From: Spirochaetales bacterium
Lineage (GTDB): Bacteria > Spirochaetota > Spirochaetia > SPDA01
Assembly (NCBI GenBank): GCA_004525155.1
Contig: SPDA01000119.1
Span: forward strand, 1-6,307
Length of the DNA stretch: 6,307 nt
Reading direction: 5' to 3'
A program made the position numbers and the translations under genes. The notes beneath the pieces were generated by a model, which saw only the letters and a program-made list of their open reading frames with translations, was not told where the DNA came from and did not search any database. This document shows positions 1 to 5,485 of this stretch, piece by piece (within the stretch, counting starts at the first letter, position 1; each line of letters opens with the position of its first letter).

Positions 1-880
1 ACTCGCCGGATGCGCGTCGGTTCTGAAACGGAAATGCCTCGGCCTCTCCGTGAAGGGACCGCTTCTCGATACCTGCGGCACAGGCGGAGACGATGCAGGC
101 AGCTTTAATATTTCCTCCCTGAGCGCGCTGGTTGCGGCTGCTGCCGGCGCCCGCGTCGCGAAGCACGGAAACCGGGCGGTAAGTTCCAGAAGCGGCAGCG
201 CCGACTTTTACCGGGAACTCGGCATACCGAACGACCTTCCTCCCGAAAGGGTGGCCCGCATGATTGAGGAAACCGGTTTTGGTTTCCTGTTTGCCCCGGT
301 CTATCATAATGCCATGAAACACGCGGCGAGGGCGAGAAAAGAACTCGGTATAAAAACCATCATGAATCTCTTGGGCCCCCTGGCCAACCCAGCTGGAGCG
401 AAGTACCAGCTCATCGGTGTTTTCGCCGATGAATTCTGTCTCCCTGTCGCCCGGGCGGCGGTCGACCTCGGAGCGAAACGGGTGATGACGGTACACAGCC
501 TCGATGGTCTCGATGAAATTTCCGTGTGCGCGCCCACCAGGACCGTATTCATGGACGAATCCGGCCGGGTAGATGATTCGATTTTCGATCCCGCCGTGCT
601 CTCCCTGCCCCGGTACACCCTCGAGGACCTTAAAGGGGGCAGCGCTTCGGAAAACGCGGGTATTGCCCGGGCCATACTCGGTTCGGCCCCGGTTCCGGAA
701 AATCTCGCTGCCCTCACGGATGCGGTGAGCCTTAACTCCGGCGCGGCGCTCTTTGTCTGCGGCCTGGCCGAAGGCATAAAACAGGGTTACCTTCTTGCGA
801 AAAATACCATCGAATCGGGCGCCGCCCTGGCCAAATTCAATACAATACGGGATTCCGCCAGGAGGGCGGCGCATGATTAA
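1..880 (+). CDS. trpD: Anthranilate phosphoribosyltransferase, 5'-partial
   Basis: Transfers phosphoribose from PRPP to anthranilate, the second step from chorismate to tryptophan; a cytoplasmic enzyme. The frame is open from base 2 and gives 292 residues to the TAA. The family is usually about 335-345 residues, so roughly 50 residues of the N-terminal helical domain lie upstream. The GTG at 50 is internal: the 16 residues before it still read like family sequence. Visible motifs are the PRPP-binding DTCGTGGDD (codons from about 71), FNISS, VAKHGNR, SSRSGSAD, the anthranilate-side segment HNAMKHAARARKELG leading into NLLGPLANPA, and the metal-binding SLDGLDE. These are the hallmark motifs of TrpD, with no frameshift. 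The last 8 bases overlap trpCF, whose SD lies inside this gene, so the two are probably translationally coupled. The related thymidine phosphorylase fold is unlikely given the anthranilate-side motif and the trp context. Confidence 0.97.
   Translation, partial: LAGCASVLKRKCLGLSVKGPLLDTCGTGGDDAGSFNISSLSALVAAAAGARVAKHGNRAVSSRSGSADFYRELGIPNDLPPERVARMIEETGFGFLFAPVYHNAMKHAARARKELGIKTIMNLLGPLANPAGAKYQLIGVFADEFCLPVARAAVDLGAKRVMTVHSLDGLDEISVCAPTRTVFMDESGRVDDSIFDPAVLSLPRYTLEDLKGGSASENAGIARAILGSAPVPENLAALTDAVSLNSGAALFVCGLAEGIKQGYLLAKNTIESGAALAKFNTIRDSARRAAHD
860..865 (+). promoter_or_regulatory. Ribosome binding site of trpCF
   Basis: AGGAGG lies inside the end of trpD, 7 bases before the ATG at 873. 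It decides the trpCF start: the frame stays open upstream to an ATG at 795, but residues encoded from 795 to 872 do not resemble any TrpC N-terminus and lie within trpD, whereas the 873 start begins with a normal TrpC opening. Confidence 0.85.
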
Positions 881-2300
881 CTTCCGCGACGTGATAGTTG
901 CCGATCGCAAAAAAAGGATTCGGCGCGAAGGTTTCAGCCAGGGCCTGATTAGAGGCAGCGGCATTCCGGCCCGGAGAGAACTGCCCGTCGTGCCCTTCGG
1001 CCGGAAACCCTTTGTCGTCTGCGAAGTGAAGAGACGATCCCCCTCCAGGGGGGACATTGCTCCGGATCTCGATCCCGTGCGCCAGGCGGGACTGTACATG
1101 GAAGCGGGGGTCAGGTCGGTATCGGTTCTTACTGAACAGGATCATTTCGGCGGCAGCCTCAAGGACCTGATGGAGGTAAAAAATGCCTGGCCCGGGTTAT
1201 CCGTGCTCCGCAAGGATTTCCTCTTCTCCAGGGAAGACATCGAGACCTCATTTCTCGCCGGGGCGGACGCGGTCCTCCTCATCGCGTCCATCCTGTCCCT
1301 GGAGGATCTCGCGGCCCTCATGGAAAGTGCGGCAGGCTTCGGCATGACGGCACTGGTCGAAGTCCATTCAGTAGAGGATGTCCGCAAGGCCGAGATCCTT
1401 AAGCCCCGCCTGCTGGGCATAAACTCCCGGAACCTGGAAACTTTTGCAATCGACAAACTTCACCCGCTTTTCCTGCGGCGCCATGTTTCCTGGGATGCGG
1501 ATGTCATTTTCGAGTCCGGCATTACCTGCGGGGAAGACGCTGTCCTGGCTTATTCTTCCGGTTTTTCGGGAATCCTGGTCGGAGAGGCGGCGGTACGGTA
1601 TCCCGGGCTTCCCGCTGAACTGGCGGCGGCTGCGGACGCCGGCGCGGGCCGCGGATTCTGGGACCTTCTCGCGCGCAGGAAAAAAGGGAACAAGCCGCTG
1701 GTCAAAATCTGCGGGCTTACCAGAAAGGAAGACGTGCTTCTGGCAGACACCCTGGGCGCGGACATCCTCGGCTTCATCCTTGCGCCCTCTCCCCGGAGAA
1801 CGCAAGCCGCCTTCATCGCAGGAATTGGTCCCACCAGGGCCCTCAAGGCGGGAATAGTGGTCCTCGACGAAAAGGCCTCGGCCCTCCCCCCGGATGCGGA
1901 CGCCCTGCTCAGGGAAGGAGTTCTCGATGTTATCCAGTTTCACGGCACAGAACATCCGAAGGCCTGCTTCGGCATGGCATTTCCCTATTACAAGGCCCTT
2001 TCCCTCTCCGTTCCCGGCGATGCCGGCCGTTTGGCGGAGTTCTCCTGCCCGAGGGTGCTGATTGACGCGCCGAAATCGGGCATGGGGTCCGCGCTGCCCG
2101 GGGAACTTATCAGGGAGGCGGCCTCGATCAAGCCTCTCTGGCTGGCGGGGGGCATCGGCCCGGATAACGTATCCCGCATCATACGCGAATACCATCCGGA
2201 ACTCATCGACTCGGCCAGCCGGCTGGAACTCAGTCCCGGGGTAACGGATCCGCATCGTGTAAAACGTTTTTTTCTGGAGCTGGATCATGCACTATCATGA
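873..2300 (+). CDS. trpCF: Bifunctional indole-3-glycerol phosphate synthase / phosphoribosylanthranilate isomerase
   Basis: A 475-residue fusion doing two consecutive steps: the TrpF half isomerises phosphoribosylanthranilate to CdRP, and the TrpC half decarboxylates and closes it to indole-3-glycerol phosphate. Residues 1 to about 255 are TrpC, with catalytic-type residues Glu51 and Lys53 in CEVKRRSPSRG, Lys114 in LRKDFL, Glu163 in LVEVH, Asn184 in GINSRNL, and Glu214-Ser215 in FESGI. After a short linker (about 256-274, basic near its end), residues 275-475 are TrpF: Cys280 in VKICGLT as the general base, SPRR at 306-309, IQFHGTE, Asp398 in LIDAP as the general acid, LAGGIGPDNV, and a phosphate-site segment ending SPGVTDP. 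The order is the same as in the E. coli fused TrpC. Both active sites look intact. It overlaps trpD by 8 bases and trpB by 14. The start is chosen from the SD at 860-865. Confidence 0.97.
   Translation: MINFRDVIVADRKKRIRREGFSQGLIRGSGIPARRELPVVPFGRKPFVVCEVKRRSPSRGDIAPDLDPVRQAGLYMEAGVRSVSVLTEQDHFGGSLKDLMEVKNAWPGLSVLRKDFLFSREDIETSFLAGADAVLLIASILSLEDLAALMESAAGFGMTALVEVHSVEDVRKAEILKPRLLGINSRNLETFAIDKLHPLFLRRHVSWDADVIFESGITCGEDAVLAYSSGFSGILVGEAAVRYPGLPAELAAAADAGAGRGFWDLLARRKKGNKPLVKICGLTRKEDVLLADTLGADILGFILAPSPRRTQAAFIAGIGPTRALKAGIVVLDEKASALPPDADALLREGVLDVIQFHGTEHPKACFGMAFPYYKALSLSVPGDAGRLAEFSCPRVLIDAPKSGMGSALPGELIREAASIKPLWLAGGIGPDNVSRIIREYHPELIDSASRLELSPGVTDPHRVKRFFLELDHALS
2276..2279 (+). promoter_or_regulatory. 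Ribosome binding site of trpB
   Basis: GGAG sits 7 bases before the ATG at 2287, within the last codons of trpCF. It supports the 2287 start, which begins directly with the family's N-terminal FGNFGGRYV region. Confidence 0.7.
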
Positions 2301-3534
2301 ATTTTTCGGAAATTTCGGCGGCCGCTATGTGGCTGAAATTCTGCGTTCCCCCCTTGAGGAACTGGAAAAAGGATTCCTCGCGGCCATGGAGGACGTGGCC
2401 TTTACCAGTGAGCTGGAGTATCACGGGAAACACTTCATCGGCCGGCCGACACCCCTGCTCTACGCGGCCGAAGCAACCCGCGCCCTGGGCGGGTCAAAAA
2501 TATACATAAAGCTGGAGGGGCTCGCCAACACGGGAGCGCACAAGATAAACAATGCCCTCGGCCAGGTTCTCCTTGCCTCGCGATTGGGAAAGAAAAGGAT
2601 AATCGCGGAAACGGGCGCTGGGCAGCACGGGGTTGCCACGGCGGCGGTCTGTGCAAAGTTCGGCATACCCTGCAGGGTTTACATGGGCGAAATCGACATG
2701 AACCGCCAGCGCCCCAACGTTTTCTGGATGGAGCTTTTCGGCGCGGAAGTGACACCCGTATATTCCGGTTCAAAAACCCTGAAAGACGCGGTAAACGAGG
2801 CTTTACGGGACTGGGCGGAGAGTTTTTCCGATACCCACTATCTTCTCGGCTCCGCCCTCGGTCCCTCACCCTACCCGGACATGGTGCGGGAGTTCCAGTC
2901 CGTTATCGGCAGGGAGGTAAAAGAGCAGATCGGGGAGGAGGGGCTCGAGGTGGAGGCCATGGTGGCCTGCGTGGGAGGAGGATCAAACGCCATCGGTTTT
3001 TTTTCGCCCTTTCTCAAGTTTCCGGAACCCCGGCTTGTCGGCGTGGAGGCAGGCGGCAGGGGCAGCGGCCCCGGCGAGCACGCGTCCCGCATGAACGGCA
3101 GGGGGAGGCCGGGGATTGTCCAGGGTTATAAAAGCCTCTTTCTTACAGACAGCGACGGCCAGGTTCTGCCGACGCACAGCATCAGCGCCGGCCTCGATTA
3201 TCCGGGTCTAGGGCCGCAGCTCGCGGACCTGGGGCTCAGCGGCAGGATCGAGTTTACCACTGCCTCCGACAGCGAAGCCCTCGATGCCCTCAAGTTTTTC
3301 GCTGCCAGGGAAGGCATTATTTTCGCGCTGGAATCGGCTCATGCCGCCGCTGCCGGAATGGCGATAGCCGGAAACGGTAGCAGGGACAAGGCCGTGATTA
3401 TCAACATGTCCGGAAGAGGCGACAAGGACCTGGTTATCACCGCGAAAGCCCTCGATGAGACGAACTGGAAGTCTTTTCTGGGGTCGGAGGCAGGAGCGCC
3501 CGAAGCCGGCCCCCCTCCGGGAGGCGCGTTATGA
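2287..3534 (+). CDS. trpB: Tryptophan synthase beta chain (TrpB1-type, divergent)
   Basis: PLP enzyme that joins indole to L-serine to give L-tryptophan, working as an alpha2beta2 complex with TrpA. At 415 residues it is slightly longer than the usual 390-400. Family marks are FGNFGGRYV at 7-15, GRPTPL at 52-57, PLP lysine Lys86 in GAHKINN, catalytic Glu108 in ETGAGQHG, the interface lysine in TLKDA (Lys166), the phosphate-binding GGGSNAIG at 230-237, SISAGLDYPG with Asp304, and SGRGDKD at 375-381. Unusual points: residues 75-86 read KLEGLANTGAHK where the family has KRED(L)xHxGAHK; GPSPYP replaces GPHPYP at 192-197; EGIIFALE replaces EGIIPALE; GPQL replaces GPQH or GPEH. About 20 extra residues rich in Ala, Gly and Pro end the chain. 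The overall pattern is TrpB1, not TrpB2. It overlaps trpCF by 14 bases and trpA by 4 (ATGA). Confidence 0.96.
   Translation: MHYHEFFGNFGGRYVAEILRSPLEELEKGFLAAMEDVAFTSELEYHGKHFIGRPTPLLYAAEATRALGGSKIYIKLEGLANTGAHKINNALGQVLLASRLGKKRIIAETGAGQHGVATAAVCAKFGIPCRVYMGEIDMNRQRPNVFWMELFGAEVTPVYSGSKTLKDAVNEALRDWAESFSDTHYLLGSALGPSPYPDMVREFQSVIGREVKEQIGEEGLEVEAMVACVGGGSNAIGFFSPFLKFPEPRLVGVEAGGRGSGPGEHASRMNGRGRPGIVQGYKSLFLTDSDGQVLPTHSISAGLDYPGLGPQLADLGLSGRIEFTTASDSEALDALKFFAAREGIIFALESAHAAAAGMAIAGNGSRDKAVIINMSGRGDKDLVITAKALDETNWKSFLGSEAGAPEAGPPPGGAL
3520..3524 (+). promoter_or_regulatory. Ribosome binding site of trpA
   Basis: GGAGG lies 6 bases before the trpA ATG at 3531, within the tail of trpB. The preceding CCTC (3514-3517) can pair with GAGG (3521-3524) across a CGG loop, a small hairpin that could partly hide this site until ribosomes finish trpB. 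The pairing is visible; the regulatory role is inference. Confidence 0.75.
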
Positions 3535-4292
3535 CCGGTGCCGCCAAAATCATGGCCCACATGGTGGCCTTTTACCCCGACCGGGACACCTCCCTTCAGG
3601 CAGGCCTGGCCCTGATCGAGGGGGGGGCGGCGTATCTCGAAATCCAGTTCCCCTTCACCGACCCCACTGCGGACGGACCCCTCATCCAGAACGCCTGCCA
3701 AACCGCCCTTGCCGGGGGATTCACCGTGGACGGAGGCTTCAGTCTCGCCGAAGAGCTGGCCGGAAAGGCGCCGGTCTTCATCATGACCTACGGGAATCTC
3801 GCATTTACCTGCGGTATTGACAGGTTTACGGCCAGGGCGAGGGACGCGGGGGTGCGGGGCCTGATTATCCCCGATCTCTGTCCTCCGCAGGACGAAGGGC
3901 TTTTTGAGGCGGGCCACAGATGCGGTATCGCCGTGGTGCCTGTAGCGGCCCCGGCCATGTCTGCGGAACGTATCCGTTATCTTAAGGACCTGAAACCTGA
4001 ATTTATTTATGCAGCGCTGAGGAAAGGAGTCACGGGAAAGGAGACGGACACCGCGGAAGCGCTCGGATTCATTGAAAAACTCAAAGGTACCGATTCGAAA
4101 ATACTGGCCGAATTCGGCATTAAGACAAGGGAACAGGTGACAGCCCTGGGCGGCAGCGTCCATGCGCTGGTTGTCGGTTCCCTGTTCGTGGAAACCATTG
4201 CCAGGGCGCTGCGTAATCCCGAATCTTCCGTTTCACTTGACCTGCGTAAAAAAATGACTTATCTATGTAGGGGTAGTGAAAAAGAAGTTTGA
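3531..4292 (+). CDS. trpA: Tryptophan synthase alpha chain, divergent
   Basis: Cleaves indole-3-glycerol phosphate to indole and glyceraldehyde 3-phosphate and channels indole to TrpB. The chain is 253 residues; the family is usually 255-270. It keeps catalytic Glu37 and Asp48 (Glu49 and Asp60 of the E. coli enzyme) in EIQFPFTDPTADGP, Asp44 at the alpha-beta interface, IMTYGN at 84-89, IIPDL at 112-116, Tyr160 (Tyr175), GVTG at 166-169 with the loop-6 Thr168, and GS at 216-217 for the phosphate. Departures: the N-terminal helix is about 12 residues shorter than usual; Gln39 replaces the Gly after Glu-Leu; AEFGI at 193-197 puts Glu194 where the family has the Gly of GFGI; Ala161-Ala162 replace the Leu-Leu of E. 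coli. The start is set by the SD at 3520-3524 and an ATGA overlap with trpB. The next gene starts 17 bases before its stop. Confidence 0.95.
   Translation: MTGAAKIMAHMVAFYPDRDTSLQAGLALIEGGAAYLEIQFPFTDPTADGPLIQNACQTALAGGFTVDGGFSLAEELAGKAPVFIMTYGNLAFTCGIDRFTARARDAGVRGLIIPDLCPPQDEGLFEAGHRCGIAVVPVAAPAMSAERIRYLKDLKPEFIYAALRKGVTGKETDTAEALGFIEKLKGTDSKILAEFGIKTREQVTALGGSVHALVVGSLFVETIARALRNPESSVSLDLRKKMTYLCRGSEKEV
4269..4273 (+). promoter_or_regulatory. Poorly spaced SD-like sequence before a GTG start
   Basis: AGGGG is only 2 bases from the GTG at 4276. A stop (TGA at 4255) lies upstream in the same frame and no ATG, GTG or TTG occurs between, so 4276 is the only plausible start near the 5' end. 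Initiation is probably weak on its own and dependent on ribosomes finishing trpA, which ends at 4292. Confidence 0.4.
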
Positions 4293-5055
4293 CGCCGCGG
4301 ATATCGATAAGGTTCTTAAAAAAATCCGCGGGTTATATAACGATTATATCATCCGCTATACCAAACCCCTGACCCTTAAAGAGAAATTCGAAATCCGGTA
4401 CCTTCAGGCTCTGGGTTCATCCATGGATATGGAAACATTTCTGACGGCGGAGGCGGACGTAATCCTCACCCTCATCCGCCGGGAGGAAGAAAAAAAAAGT
4501 GCCCGGGCAGAAGATGCCGAAATCGAGGCTCACGAACAGAGCATGAGCGAGAAAGCGGACCTTATCATTCTCGAGAACAAACGGAAAATCGCGAAATATC
4601 CGGACCTGCATATCCATTCGGAGGCATCCTACGAACTTAAAAAGCTTTTCGGCGCGTTAAAATTGCTGGAGGAATATCACTGGCCGGTGATAGACAAGGC
4701 CCTCCGCCTCCATTCCAGGGAATTCGCCGCAAGAACCCGGCCGGCCACGCAGACCAGGATTACGGACATGTGTACCGTCCGGACAAGCGGCGTGCCGCTG
4801 GTACTCGGTAAATATCAGACCCTGCTCGACCATTTCGAAAAAAACATAAGAGAGATCGAAATCGAGGAAAAAAGGCTCATGCTTGAGGCGTCCTTTCTTC
4901 TGCACGACCTTTCAGACATTCAGCGGAAGCTTCTCGGGATGGAAACACTGGATGAAGAGCTTTACGGGCAGGTAGAAACAAGTTCCAATTTCGTGGATAA
5001 TATCCTCAGAGATTTCCGGTTCACCCAATTAAAACCAAAAAGAGCTAAGGAGTAA
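4276..5055 (+). CDS. Hypothetical charged helical protein, 259 residues
   Basis: I do not recognise this family. The product looks cytoplasmic: no signal peptide, no membrane segment, one cysteine (Cys166). It is rich in Glu, Lys, Arg and Leu, and most of its length looks helical, with likely coiled-coil stretches at about 62-105 (including EEEKK at 70-74) and 180-220. A less charged middle part (about 155-178) contains MCTVRTSGVPLVLGKY, which may be a turn or a small folded core. The C-terminus is basic (KPKRAKE). It begins with GTG, overlapping trpA by 17 bases, and ends three bases before thioredoxin, so it is probably co-transcribed with both. It looks less GC-rich than the trp genes by eye. 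The frame is real: good coding pattern, full length, tight junctions on both sides. A structural, adaptor or regulatory role is possible but nothing in the sequence shows one. Confidence 0.85.
   Translation: MKKKFDAADIDKVLKKIRGLYNDYIIRYTKPLTLKEKFEIRYLQALGSSMDMETFLTAEADVILTLIRREEEKKSARAEDAEIEAHEQSMSEKADLIILENKRKIAKYPDLHIHSEASYELKKLFGALKLLEEYHWPVIDKALRLHSREFAARTRPATQTRITDMCTVRTSGVPLVLGKYQTLLDHFEKNIREIEIEEKRLMLEASFLLHDLSDIQRKLLGMETLDEELYGQVETSSNFVDNILRDFRFTQLKPKRAKE
5047..5052 (+). promoter_or_regulatory. Ribosome binding site of trxA
   Basis: AAGGAG lies 6 bases before the ATG at 5059, overlapping the last codons of the preceding gene. It selects 5059 over the out-of-frame ATG at 5055. Confidence 0.85.
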
Positions 5056-5058
5056 TGT

Positions 5059-5379
5059 ATGGCAGAAGTGGTATTGACAGAAGAAAATTTCGAAACTGAA
5101 GTTATTAAATCCGATATACCGGTCCTTGTCGATTTCTGGGCCGAATGGTGCGGCCCCTGCAAAATGATCAGCCCCATATTAAAGGACATCGCTGCTGTCT
5201 GGGAAGGGAAACTCAAAATCGGAAAGCTCAACGTGGACACCGCCAGCGGCCTGGCAGTCAAGTACGGGGTGGTCAGCATTCCCACACTGAAGGTCTTCAA
5301 GGGCGGCAGCATAGTCAACGAGAAAATCGGCGCGGGAAACAGGCAGGCAATCGAAGCCCTGTTCAAGGACCTTGTCTAG
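5059..5379 (+). CDS. trxA: Thioredoxin
   Basis: Small cytoplasmic disulfide reductase of 106 residues, the normal length for the family. It donates electrons to enzymes such as ribonucleotide reductase and peroxiredoxins and is recycled by thioredoxin reductase. The active site is the classical WCGPCK (Trp30, Cys31, Cys34, Lys35), preceded by LVDFWAE with the buried Asp25. The cis-proline loop is SIPTL (Pro75), followed by FKGG and a C-terminal helix. There is no signal peptide, so it is the cytoplasmic form rather than a periplasmic thioredoxin-like protein. It begins 3 bases after the hypothetical gene's stop and has its own good SD. Its link with the trp genes may simply reflect chromosomal neighbourhood; no tryptophan-specific role is implied. 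Confidence 0.96.
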   Translation: MAEVVLTEENFETEVIKSDIPVLVDFWAEWCGPCKMISPILKDIAAVWEGKLKIGKLNVDTASGLAVKYGVVSIPTLKVFKGGSIVNEKIGAGNRQAIEALFKDLV

Positions 5380-5485
5380 GGAAACCCTGTCAGCACGACT
5401 CTGCACCCGGGGGAAAACCGGTATACACATTATCCGGCAGACTGTAAAACGATGCCGTCAAGTTTAATACGATTAGGAGGACAAT
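5380..5485 (+). other. Intergenic gap between thioredoxin and the flavin oxidoreductase
   Basis: This 106-base gap is the only non-coding stretch in the window. It contains weak dyads: AGGG-AAA-CCCT at 5378-5388, overlapping the trxA stop; CCGG repeats near 5407-5437; and CGGCA (5435-5439) with TGCCG (5453-5457). None has a strong stem followed by a T run, so I see no intrinsic terminator. AT-rich words such as TATACA (5422) and TTTAAT (5463) lack a matching -35 element or sit too close to the SD. A promoter for the downstream gene is plausible by layout but not shown. Confidence 0.5.
5475..5480 (+). promoter_or_regulatory. Ribosome binding site of the flavin oxidoreductase
   Basis: A perfect AGGAGG lies 5 bases before the ATG at 5486. 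It favours 5486 over the in-frame ATG three codons later at 5495. Confidence 0.85.

Noticed and set aside
50..52. GTG as the start of trpD
   Set aside because: The frame continues upstream to the window edge with family-like residues, and a start here would remove the N-terminal domain.
795..872. Longer N-terminus for trpCF from the ATG at 795
   Set aside because: The extra 26 residues do not look like TrpC and lie within trpD; the strong SD before 873 and a normal TrpC opening favour 873.
1368..2288. 306-codon open frame on the minus strand opposite trpCF
   Set aside because: Fully antisense to a clear bifunctional enzyme; long antisense frames are common in GC-rich genes and the product has no recognisable motif.
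2287..3534. TrpB2-type or threonine synthase-like enzyme because of the KLEGL segment
   Set aside because: Length, the N-terminal GGRYV, ETGAGQHG, GGGSNAIG, SISAGLDYPG and SGRGDKD are those of TrpB1, and trpA lies directly downstream.
3339..4163. 274-codon open frame on the minus strand opposite trpB and trpA
   Set aside because: It is the antisense shadow of two well-supported genes, and its translation looks like low-quality Arg/Gly/Pro-rich sequence without family motifs.
5378..5460. Intrinsic terminator after thioredoxin
   Set aside because: Only 4- to 5-pair dyads are present and none is followed by a T run.
5387..5470. Sigma-70 promoter for the flavin oxidoreductase
   Set aside because: The -10-like words have no acceptable -35 at 16-18 bases, and TTTAAT at 5463 would start the transcript at or inside the SD.
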